This document shows, in pieces, positions 1 through 5,400 of a DNA stretch of 5,400 nt. Both the position numbers and the translations under genes were made by a program. The DNA is from Bacteroidales bacterium (GTDB lineage Bacteria; Bacteroidota; Bacteroidia; Bacteroidales; WCHB1-69). A model generated the notes under the pieces. The model did not search any database. It saw nothing but the letters and a program-made list of their open reading frames with translations, and was not told the origin of the DNA. Positions within the stretch are counted from its first letter, which is position 1; every line of letters begins with the position of its first letter. The stretch lies in contig JAAYRN010000016.1 of assembly GCA_012518765.1 (NCBI GenBank), positions 1 through 5,400 of the forward strand. The letters are read 5' to 3'.

Positions 1-359
1 GTGTGTTGTTGGCACAAAAAGGATATCCGGGTGATTGCACCGTTACGATATGTCATAGTCGCACAAAAAATCTTGCCGAAGAATGTAAACGTGCCGATAT
101 TATTATTGCAGCACTTGGCTCACCTGAATTTGTTACTGCAAATATGGTTAAAGAAGGTGCGGTGGTAATTGATGTGGGAACAACACGCGTGCCGACTAAC
201 GAAACAAAATCGGGTTGGCGTTTAAAGGGAGATGTGAAATTTGATGAGGTTGCTCCTAAATGCAGTTATATTACGCCCGTTCCCGGTGGCGTGGGACCAA
301 TGACAATTGTTACATTGCTGCGTAACACCTTGCAAGCAGCCAAAAAACAAATGTGTTAA
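1..359 (+). CDS. folD: Bifunctional methylenetetrahydrofolate dehydrogenase / methenyltetrahydrofolate cyclohydrolase, C-terminal part (5' end outside window)
   Basis: FolD interconverts 5,10-methylene-THF and 10-formyl-THF through methenyl-THF, using NAD(P)+, in the cytosol; it supplies one-carbon units for purines and formyl-methionine. About 118 codons are visible of a protein usually near 290 residues, so the substrate-binding N-terminal domain and its catalytic lysine lie upstream of the window. The visible part is the dinucleotide-binding domain: TVTICHSRT (the segment that contacts the cofactor phosphate), ADIIIAALGSP, VVIDVGTTR, and the family signature PGGVGPMT at 282-305, followed by the usual closing helix TLLRNTLQAA. 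The frame is open to the left edge and the first in-frame GTG at position 3 is internal, not a start. The stop is TAA at 357-359. No gene follows closely on this strand, so folD is probably the last gene of its transcript. The family assignment is near certain; cofactor preference cannot be read from this fragment. Confidence 0.96.
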   Translation, partial: VLLAQKGYPGDCTVTICHSRTKNLAEECKRADIIIAALGSPEFVTANMVKEGAVVIDVGTTRVPTNETKSGWRLKGDVKFDEVAPKCSYITPVPGGVGPMTIVTLLRNTLQAAKKQMC

Positions 360-562
360 TAGTGAAATGCGGCATTCGCAATAATCTATATTTTTAGTTT
401 TTTGTACGAAGTTTTATTATTAATTTTAAGTTGTAGTTTTTGTGGATAAAAGTTTTCATCCGACTGCAAAGCCTCAACGTTAAACGATATTTTAAATACG
501 AAAAATTGAGATGGAATTTTCGTTTTTTATGAGTATTTTTGAAGAATAACTATTACGTGAAA
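360..562. other. AT-rich intergenic spacer between folD and the Fic gene
   Basis: About 200 bases without a convincing gene. It holds a weak hairpin near 444-461 (GGAT/ATCC arms) and the terminator-like hairpin at 498-528. No exact TAnnTTTG promoter element is seen; TAGTTTTTG at 434-442 is one base too long. A six-codon frame starting with ATG at 529 ends at 549 and looks like noise. No open frame that could be an antitoxin partner for the Fic protein is visible. Confidence 0.6.
498..528 (+). terminator. Possible weak intrinsic terminator or leader hairpin before the Fic gene
   Basis: The arms ACGAAAA (498-504) and TTTTCGT (517-523) pair perfectly. Two further A-T pairs close the inner side past one bulged A, around the loop GAGATGG, and T continues to 528. 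The stem has only two G-C pairs, so it would be weak. It lies about 140 bases after the folD stop and 35 bases before the Fic ATG. It could end read-through from folD or structure the Fic leader. The pairing is seen in the sequence; the function is inferred. Confidence 0.35.
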
Positions 563-1324
563 ATGAAAATTACAGACAAAAAATATTTTAAAGAGTATTT
601 TGAAAACAATGAGAATAAAATTCGTGATTTGATTCAGAATTTTGATTTTTCAGAAGAAAAAAATAATTTTGAATATCTAACCAAAGCATCAGCCGTATAT
701 TCTTCAAACATAGAAGGAAACAGCATCGATTTGAATTCATATATGAATTATGAATTAAGTAAAGAGAAGTTTAAGGATGGTAAAGAAGTCGAAGAAATTG
801 AACAACTTATAAAAGCATACGAATTTGCACAAACGAATACATTAATTGAAAAAAATCTGCTAAAATCACACGAAATTCTTTCCAAACCTCTTTTAATAAA
901 AAGCAAACAAGGAAAATACAGAATTGAAGCTGTTGGCGTTTTCGGGAAATCAGGAATTACTTACTTGGCTGTTGAACCAGAATTTGTTGCAGAACAAATG
1001 AAGTTTTTTTTCGAAGAACTGAATGAGTTGTTAAACAAAAAGTTAGACAAAATCGAAGTCTTTTATTTTGCCTCTCTGATTCATTTGCGTTTTGTGCATA
1101 TCCATCCCTTTCGTGACGGAAACGGCAGAACTGCTCGTTTGTTAGAAAAATGGTTTATTGCTGAAAAATTGGGCAAATCTTTTTGGAAAATCCCGTCCGA
1201 AGAATACTATAAAAATAATCAACAAGAATATTACGAAGCAATTAATCTCGGAATAAATTTCTATGAATTGAACTACGATAAATGTTTGCCTTTTGTAGAA
1301 ATGCTACCGAATTGTTTAAGATAA
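563..1324 (+). CDS. Fic-domain protein, class II (N-terminal inhibitory motif), predicted AMP-transferase
   Basis: Fic enzymes usually transfer AMP from ATP to hydroxyl side chains of target proteins; some members transfer other nucleotides or remove AMP. From ATG 563 the protein has 253 residues. The full core motif HPFRDGNGR is at residues 181-189 (bases 1103-1129), with the catalytic His and the metal-binding Asp. SSNIEG at residues 47-52 fits the (S/T)xxxE(G/N) inhibitory helix, whose Glu blocks productive ATP binding. Its place before the Fic core makes this class II. A beta-hairpin flap (about residues 117-142, starting GKYRIEAVG) precedes the core and would dock the target. The end, KCLPFVEMLP, is typical of family C-termini, so the gene looks intact. 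No signal peptide or membrane segment is seen. The start is uncertain: in-frame TTG 539 and GTG 557 are alternatives and none has a good ribosome site; I chose the only ATG. The gene stands alone, and its coding strand is visibly richer in A than its neighbours, a hint of transfer. Target unknown. Confidence 0.93.
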   Translation: MKITDKKYFKEYFENNENKIRDLIQNFDFSEEKNNFEYLTKASAVYSSNIEGNSIDLNSYMNYELSKEKFKDGKEVEEIEQLIKAYEFAQTNTLIEKNLLKSHEILSKPLLIKSKQGKYRIEAVGVFGKSGITYLAVEPEFVAEQMKFFFEELNELLNKKLDKIEVFYFASLIHLRFVHIHPFRDGNGRTARLLEKWFIAEKLGKSFWKIPSEEYYKNNQQEYYEAINLGINFYELNYDKCLPFVEMLPNCLR

Positions 1325-1443
1325 AAATAAATACATAATAAGAGTTTTGCGTCAGGCGAAATGTACATCCCTCTCACAAAATCGCAGACACTGGCTTCCT
1401 TCGACTCCGCTCAGGAAGCCTCAACCTCCACCCCCTCAAAAAA
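1325..1443. other. Spacer between convergent genes, containing a REP-like palindrome
   Basis: This 119-base stretch separates the ends of the Fic gene and the TEX264-like gene. From about 1350 it is clearly richer in G+C than the flanking DNA and it holds the palindrome at 1393-1420. I see no gene and no T-tract that would make the palindrome a standard intrinsic terminator for either side. Confidence 0.6.
1393..1420. repeat. REP-like palindrome
   Basis: The arms GGCTTCCT (1393-1400) and AGGAAGCC (1413-1420) are perfectly complementary over 8 bp and enclose the 12-base loop TCGACTCCGCTC. The core CCTTCGACTCCGCTCAGG (reverse complement CCTGAGCGGAGTCGAAGG) resembles a palindrome I know as a dispersed repeat in many bacterial genomes, including Bacteroidota, often placed between convergent genes as here. 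Only one copy is present in the window, so repetition is not shown directly. Such REP elements can be mobilised by RAYT (IS200-like) transposases and can stabilise or end transcripts. Confidence 0.6.
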
Positions 1444-1998
1444 TCACTTTAAAATTTCTTTGCGGAATATAATTTTCTTGTTTTTTATATCATACACTTC
1501 TGTAAGGGTGTTTTTCACCTGTAAATCACTGTCTTTCAAAAAGGTATCTATAGCGGGGTATAATTTCATTGATGCTAATGTAAGGGAAGTTTTTCCCTTG
1601 TATGGAAACGCCGCCACTACATAATTACTTAAAGGCAGGGTTTTTATCTTGTATGTTTTTTGTAATTCATATAAAGTTAAGCTGTCGCTTACATCAACAA
1701 TACAACCAACCTCAGCACCTACGGCATTTTTATTTGTATACATAGAATCAGGATAATACACCATACAACTAACAATATTTTCTATGCTTTTCTTTTGTAA
1801 TAAACTCTCATACAAGCTGTCTACTATATAGGATATTCGCTGATAATCGCCTCTTATTTCCTCGTAAACAAATAATTCTCCTCCGGTATATGTAACACGG
1901 CATTCTACTTTTTTAAATCCTCCGTATATGGCGTAAAAACTCAGCAAAAAAGCAAGAAAAACCAAGATAATCAAAGAAGCTGCTTTTAATTTTTTCAT
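1444..1998 (-). CDS. Membrane-anchored GyrI-like domain protein resembling TEX264
   Basis: A 184-residue protein with a positively charged N-terminus (MKKLK) and one strongly hydrophobic segment at about residues 7-27, with no lipobox cysteine. The rest is soluble, probably exposed on the periplasmic side, though topology is inferred. The soluble part reads as a GyrI-like (SOUL/SBP_bac-type) ligand-binding domain: GGELFVYEEIRGDY (39-52), YYPDSM (81-86), VGCIVD (97-102), SNYVVAAFPYKG (124-135), LYPAIDTFLKD (146-156) and EVYD (167-170). The order and wording of these segments recall human TEX264 (YYDNPH, VGSIL, SHVVTATFPY, HPALDTYIKE, LEIY), which also has an N-terminal membrane helix. That match is from memory, not a search. 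GyrI-like domains in other proteins bind small molecules or inhibit enzymes; the role here is unknown. The gene lies 112 bases after the DUF1015 gene on the same strand, but a terminator between them suggests independent expression. ATG at 1996-1998 gives the complete membrane anchor. Confidence 0.8.
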   Translation of the reverse strand: MKKLKAASLIILVFLAFLLSFYAIYGGFKKVECRVTYTGGELFVYEEIRGDYQRISYIVDSLYESLLQKKSIENIVSCMVYYPDSMYTNKNAVGAEVGCIVDVSDSLTLYELQKTYKIKTLPLSNYVVAAFPYKGKTSLTLASMKLYPAIDTFLKDSDLQVKNTLTEVYDIKNKKIIFRKEILK

Positions 1999-2048
1999 AT
2001 TTTTGTATGTATAGGCATTAAATAATCAGTTATTATAGGATTATGTAT

Positions 2049-2082
2049 AAAAAAAAGTTGTTTGCGAATCACAAACAACTTT
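2049..2082 (-). terminator. Intrinsic terminator of the DUF1015 gene
   Basis: A perfect 11-bp stem, AAAGTTGTTTG (2054-2064) with CAAACAACTTT (2072-2082), encloses a 7-base loop. Read on the minus strand, the stem runs into eight T residues (A at 2049-2056 on the plus strand). It begins 28 bases after the DUF1015 stop codon. The polarity of the T-tract fits termination of minus-strand transcription, which separates the TEX264-like gene from the DUF1015 transcript. Confidence 0.85.
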
Positions 2083-2110
2083 CCAATTTGGAATATCATG
2101 AAAATTTTTA

Positions 2111-3361
2111 TTATTCTAACTCATGTATTACCAAGCCTGAACGCAGTTTAGGTTCAAACCAAGTAGTTTTGGGTGGCATAATATTTCCTGTATCGGCTAT
2201 GGTGATAAGTTGTTGCATGGAAACGGGATACATGGCAAAAGCAACTACCATTTCACCGTTATCTACTCTGCGTTTCAACTCTTTCAATCCACGGATTCCG
2301 CCTACAAAATCAATGCGATTACATGTTCTTAAATCTTTAATACCCAATACATTGTCTAAAACCAAGTCGGATAAAATAGTTACGTCCAATACGCCTATGG
2401 GGTCGTTATCGTTATACGTCCCTGGTTTTGCCGTCATTTTATACCATTCGCCATCTATATACATACTAAATTCATGTAATTTGGCGGGTGTATAGATTTC
2501 TTCTCCTATTTTTTCAACTTCAAACGATGGGTGTAATTTTTCAATAAATTCTTCTTTTGTTAAGCCGTTTAAATCCTTAACTACGCGATTATAATCTATA
2601 ATTTTCAATTGATTATCGGGGAAAATAACCGTCATAAAGTAGTTATATTCTTCTTTCCCTGTATGATTTGGATTTTTAGCTTTGTGTTCGCCTCCTACCA
2701 ATGCAGCAGCAGCTGTACGGTGGTGTCCGTCTGCTACATAAAGGTATGGAATATCCTTGTCGAAAATCTCAACTAAGCGTTGAATAATAGCCTTATCGCT
2801 GATTACCCACAAAGTATGTCCAAAACCATCGTCTGCAACAAAATCATACTCTGGTTGTTGATCTTTAACTATTTTGGCTACTATTTCGTCTATTTCTTTA
2901 TGAGCGGGATAGGTAAAGAAAACGGGTTCAACATTCGCATTGGTAATACGAATGTGTTTCATACGATCTTCTTCCTTGGCTTTGAGTGTAAGCTCGTGTT
3001 TTTTGATATTTCCATTGATGTAATCATCTCTATGAGCACATGTTAAAATCCCATATTGTGTTCTACCATCCATAGTTTGTGCGTAGATATATAGGTTTTC
3101 TTCCTCATCTTGAACCAACCAGCCTTTTTCTTTAAATTTATTGTAGTTTTCAACTACTTTATCATAAACTTCTTGGCTGTGTTCATCGGTGCCATCGGGA
3201 AGGTCTATTTCTGCTTTGGTTATATGTAACAATGACAAGGGATTGTTATTAGCCTCTATGCGTGCTTCACTTGAATTTAACACATCGTATGGACGAGAAG
3301 CCAATTCTTTTACTATATTCTTTGGAGGACGAAGTCCTTTAAATGGTTTAATGATTGCCAT
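2111..3361 (-). CDS. DUF1015 family protein, possible serine kinase-like enzyme
   Basis: A 416-residue cytosolic protein that matches the DUF1015 family along its whole length. The start MAIIKPFKGLRPP and SRPYDVLNSSEAR (22-34) are the conserved opening. KHELTLKAKEEDR (121-133), YVADGHHRTAAA (208-219) and MPPKTTWFEPKL (395-406) are the family's strongest motifs. No signal peptide or membrane segment is seen. In many Bacteroidota this gene sits beside serC and serA of serine synthesis. The DGHHR motif recalls ParB-like free-serine kinases (SerK, SbnI), so a role in making or handling O-phosphoserine is plausible; this is inference, and no reaction can be read from the sequence alone. Here it is monocistronic: a promoter-like element lies upstream, a terminator downstream, and no ser gene is in the window. 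ATG at 3359-3361 fits the conserved N-terminus. It has no Shine-Dalgarno sequence but an A-rich leader, as expected in this phylum. Confidence 0.93.
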   Translation of the reverse strand: MAIIKPFKGLRPPKNIVKELASRPYDVLNSSEARIEANNNPLSLLHITKAEIDLPDGTDEHSQEVYDKVVENYNKFKEKGWLVQDEEENLYIYAQTMDGRTQYGILTCAHRDDYINGNIKKHELTLKAKEEDRMKHIRITNANVEPVFFTYPAHKEIDEIVAKIVKDQQPEYDFVADDGFGHTLWVISDKAIIQRLVEIFDKDIPYLYVADGHHRTAAAALVGGEHKAKNPNHTGKEEYNYFMTVIFPDNQLKIIDYNRVVKDLNGLTKEEFIEKLHPSFEVEKIGEEIYTPAKLHEFSMYIDGEWYKMTAKPGTYNDNDPIGVLDVTILSDLVLDNVLGIKDLRTCNRIDFVGGIRGLKELKRRVDNGEMVVAFAMYPVSMQQLITIADTGNIMPPKTTWFEPKLRSGLVIHELE

Positions 3362-3612
3362 AGTGTATGTTTTTATATGTTAATAATGTTATATTTAAAA
3401 TAAAAAATGTTGTTTTCAAACAAGCATGCAAAGTTATAAATAATTTGTGTAATAAAACAGTCCTTTTGTAAGAAATTCAAAAAATAATTACACTTTTAAA
3501 TTATTCTTAGCTGTTTATCATTATCCATCTTTTGGATTAGAAATGAAAACAAATAATAAAACTGTATAAATAGAGTTATTTCAAAGAGATAGTTTTAATC
3601 AGACACATCATT
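3362..3612. other. Divergent promoter region between the DUF1015 gene and truA
   Basis: A 251-base, very AT-rich spacer that must drive both flanking genes. The minus-strand promoter element at 3429-3436 is the only clear signal. For truA, TAGTTTTA at 3590-3597 matches seven of the eight positions of TAnnTTTG in effect only loosely and has no TTTG at the expected upstream distance, so I do not call it. Small AT hairpins (AATAATT/AATTATT at 3483-3505; ATCCA/TGGAT at 3523-3537) are present but of a kind expected by chance in such DNA. Confidence 0.55.
3429..3436 (-). promoter_or_regulatory. Bacteroidota-type -7 promoter element for the DUF1015 gene
   Basis: Read on the minus strand this is TAACTTTG, an exact match to the Bacteroidota -7 consensus TAnnTTTG. 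It lies 67 bases before the DUF1015 ATG, giving a 5' leader of roughly 60 bases. A -33 TTTG is not exact; the minus strand has TGTTTTA near 3453-3459, at a slightly short spacing. Assigned by consensus and position only. Confidence 0.55.
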
Positions 3613-4356
3613 ATGCGTTACTTTATTCATTTGGCTTACAACGGTTCTCATTATTTTGGATGGCAAATTCAACACAGAGAAATAAGCGTACAGCAAACCA
3701 TTACCCAAGCGTTTTCAACTTTATTAAAACAAGAAATTGCCATTACCGGCGCTGGAAGAACAGATACAGGAGTACATGCTTCTTCGTATTATGCTCATTT
3801 TGATATTGATAAATGTTTTTCTAAAGAAGAAATAGAGCAACTTGTGTATCGTTTAAATGGTTTTTTGCCCAAAGACATTGTAATTTATTCCATTTTTCCT
3901 GTCGCCTTAGATGCACATGCTCGTTTCAGTGCCATGGAACGCACTTACCGTTATTACGTTACTTACAAAAAAAATCCCTTTGTATTAGACCGTGCGTATC
4001 GTATTTTTTATCAACCCGATATAGAAAATATGAATCGCTGCTGTCAGGAGTTGTATGCACATACCGATTTTAGTGCTTTTTCCAAATCAAACACCGACAC
4101 CAAAACCAACGACTGTACAATTACACAGGCTGTATGGATGGAAAAAGGTGATTTATTGGTATTTGAAATTACGGCTAATAGATTCTTACGCAATATGGTG
4201 CGTGCTATAGTAGGCACTTTGTTAGAAGTAGGAAAAAAAAATCTCACAAAAGAAGATTTCCGTGAGATTATACTTTCTAAGAATCGTTCAAAGGCTGGAA
4301 TTTCGGTTCCTGCGCATGCTTTGTTTTTGGAAAACGTTCGTTATCCTTTTATTTAA
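3613..4356 (+). CDS. truA: tRNA pseudouridine(38-40) synthase TruA
   Basis: TruA converts uridines 38, 39 and 40 in the tRNA anticodon stem-loop to pseudouridine, which stabilises the arm and supports reading-frame maintenance. The 247-residue length is normal for the family. The catalytic motif GAGRTDTGVHA is at residues 46-56, with Asp51 as the expected nucleophile. Also present are the N-terminal strand and FGWQ segment (YNGSHYFGWQ, 9-18), the HARFSAMERTYRYY segment (102-115), and the conserved C-terminal helix NRFLRNMVRAIVG (189-201). The end, AGISVPAHALFLENVRY, matches the usual closing AGxTAPAxGLxLxxVxY. ATG 3613 opens the conserved first beta strand (MRYFIHLAYNG), so the start is secure although no Shine-Dalgarno sequence precedes it. 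The gene is divergent from the DUF1015 gene and its last 8 bases overlap the end of kbl on the other strand. Confidence 0.97.
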   Translation: MRYFIHLAYNGSHYFGWQIQHREISVQQTITQAFSTLLKQEIAITGAGRTDTGVHASSYYAHFDIDKCFSKEEIEQLVYRLNGFLPKDIVIYSIFPVALDAHARFSAMERTYRYYVTYKKNPFVLDRAYRIFYQPDIENMNRCCQELYAHTDFSAFSKSNTDTKTNDCTITQAVWMEKGDLLVFEITANRFLRNMVRAIVGTLLEVGKKNLTKEDFREIILSKNRSKAGISVPAHALFLENVRYPFI

Positions 4357-5400
4357 TTACATTTAATTCTTTCCCAACCTTTATAAAAGCATTGATAGCG
4401 GTATCTAAGTGTTCTTTTTTGTGAGCTGCTGACAATTGCACCCTTATACGAGCTTGGTCTTTAGGAACTACAGGAAAACTAAATCCTATTACATAAATAC
4501 CTTCATCTAATAATTTATCGGCAAATTCTCCCGCCAAAGCTGCATCGTACAACATAACGGCACAAATAGCTGATTGTGTAGGTTTAATATCAAAACCTGC
4601 CGCTTTCATTTTTGAAATAAAATAATCTGTATTTTCGTGTAATTTATCTTGTAACTCATTGGTTTCGTCCATCATTTCAAACATACGCACACCTGCTGCT
4701 GCAACCATGGGAGGTATGGAATTTGAAAATAAATAAGGGCGTGAACGCTGACGCAACATTTCAATAATTTCTTTTTTTCCTGTGGTAAAACCACCAATAG
4801 CTCCGCCAAATGCCTTACCAAGGGTTCCGGTAATAATTTCCACTTTACCTCTACAGTCAAACAATTCGGTAACTCCCCTACCCGTTTTACCCACAACTCC
4901 AGCCGAATGGCTTTCATCAATCATAATCATGGCATCGTATTTATTGGCTAATTCTAATATTTTGTCCATAGGAGCTACGTTTCCGTCCATGGAAAATACA
5001 CCATCGGTAACTATGAGGCGAAAACGAGATGTTTGTGCTTCTTGTAATTTCTTCTCCAAATCTGCCATGTCGGCATTGTTATAACGAAAACGCTTAGCCT
5101 TACACAACCTAACTCCGTCTATGATAGAAGCATGGTTTAAAGCATCGGAAATAACGGCATCTTCCTCGGTTAAAATAGTTTCAAATAAACCTGTATTGGC
5201 ATCAAAACAAGCTACATATAAAATAGCATCTTCCATACCAAAAAACTTGGCTATTTTTTCTTCTAATTGTTTGTGTAAGTCCGAAGTTCCGCAAATAAAA
5301 CGAACCGAAGCCATTCCATAGGCTCTTTCTTCCAAAGTTTTAATGGCAGCGTTAACCAATTCGGGGCTATTGGCTAAGCCTAAATAATTGTTTGCACAAA
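4349..5400 (-). CDS. kbl: Glycine C-acetyltransferase (2-amino-3-ketobutyrate CoA ligase), 5' end outside window
   Basis: Kbl is a PLP enzyme that cleaves 2-amino-3-ketobutyrate with CoA to glycine and acetyl-CoA, the second step of threonine degradation after threonine dehydrogenase. There are 349 complete codons in the window, against about 395-400 for the family, so roughly 45-50 N-terminal residues lie to the right. The frame is open to the edge: the codons at 5360-5398 read CANNYLGLANSPE, the conserved opening of the PLP domain, so the in-frame TTG at 5357-5359 is internal. Other motifs in order are GMASVRFICGT, SDALNHASIIDGVR, TDGVFSMDG, MIDESHSAG (the Asp that contacts the PLP ring), and TGTLGKAFGG with the PLP-binding Lys at 4814-4816. 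RQRSRPYLFSNS and FPVVPKDQARIRVQLSAAH follow. The wording matches E. coli Kbl closely, separating it from the related AONS (BioF) and ALAS enzymes. A threonine dehydrogenase gene could lie beyond the edge, but this is not visible. Its 3' end overlaps truA by 8 bases. Confidence 0.95.
   Translation of the reverse strand, partial: CANNYLGLANSPELVNAAIKTLEERAYGMASVRFICGTSDLHKQLEEKIAKFFGMEDAILYVACFDANTGLFETILTEEDAVISDALNHASIIDGVRLCKAKRFRYNNADMADLEKKLQEAQTSRFRLIVTDGVFSMDGNVAPMDKILELANKYDAMIMIDESHSAGVVGKTGRGVTELFDCRGKVEIITGTLGKAFGGAIGGFTTGKKEIIEMLRQRSRPYLFSNSIPPMVAAAGVRMFEMMDETNELQDKLHENTDYFISKMKAAGFDIKPTQSAICAVMLYDAALAGEFADKLLDEGIYVIGFSFPVVPKDQARIRVQLSAAHKKEHLDTAINAFIKVGKELNVIK

Noticed and set aside
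529..549. Short ATG-started frame (six codons) before the Fic gene as a leader peptide or frameshifted true start
   Set aside because: It is too short, its composition is ordinary for this AT-rich stretch, and the Fic N-terminus is complete without it.
1361..1624. Open frame on the + strand overlapping the TEX264-like gene
   Set aside because: It lies mostly antisense to a gene with clear family motifs, runs through the REP-like palindrome, and its product has no recognisable domain.
563..1998. Fic gene and TEX264-like gene as a toxin-antitoxin pair
   Set aside because: They are convergent, separated by a REP-like palindrome, and the second protein is membrane-anchored. The Fic protein carries its own inhibitory motif and needs no partner.
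2043..2495. 150-codon open frame on the + strand
   Set aside because: It is antisense to the conserved C-terminal part of the DUF1015 gene and starts inside the terminator stem; no protein motif is seen.
3483..3537. Two small inverted repeats in the divergent spacer as operators
   Set aside because: The stems are 5-7 bp and almost purely A-T in an AT-rich region, so they are expected by chance.
3590..3597. TAGTTTTA as the truA -7 promoter element
   Set aside because: It lacks the final G of TAnnTTTG and has no TTTG at the normal upstream spacing.
4672..5321. Several open frames on both strands inside kbl (4672-4920 minus; 4782-5084 and 5121-5321 plus)
   Set aside because: All are shadows of kbl, whose reading frame is supported by continuous conserved motifs.

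Overview
The window looks like chromosomal DNA from an AT-rich member of the Bacteroidota, probably Bacteroidales. This rests on the protein sequences (FolD, TruA, Kbl and DUF1015 variants typical of that phylum), the lack of Shine-Dalgarno sequences before starts, and a TAACTTTG element before the DUF1015 gene that matches the Bacteroidota -7 consensus TAnnTTTG. No rRNA, tRNA, CRISPR array, insertion sequence or phage gene is visible.

Layout from left to right. Positions 1-359 (+) hold the C-terminal ~40% of folD. A 200-base AT-rich spacer follows, with a weak terminator-like hairpin. Positions 563-1324 (+) encode a Fic-domain protein with a complete catalytic motif and its own inhibitory motif (class II). 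The spacer 1325-1443 carries a REP-like palindrome. Positions 1444-1998 (-) encode a small membrane-anchored GyrI-like protein that resembles eukaryotic TEX264. A strong intrinsic terminator at 2049-2082 separates it from the upstream DUF1015 gene at 2111-3361 (-), which has a recognisable promoter. A 251-base divergent spacer leads to truA at 3613-4356 (+), which overlaps tail to tail by 8 bases with kbl at 4349-5400 (-), whose 5' end lies outside the window.

Functionally, most of the window is housekeeping: one-carbon folate metabolism (FolD), tRNA pseudouridylation (TruA), threonine-to-glycine degradation (Kbl), and a DUF1015 protein that family context ties to serine/phosphoserine metabolism. 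FolD, Kbl and DUF1015 all touch serine-glycine-C1 chemistry, but they are separate transcription units, so this may be coincidence. The two accessory genes, Fic and the TEX264-like protein, converge on the REP-like palindrome and are the least ordinary part. I see no clear multi-gene novel system. The best candidate for new biology is the TEX264-like membrane protein.
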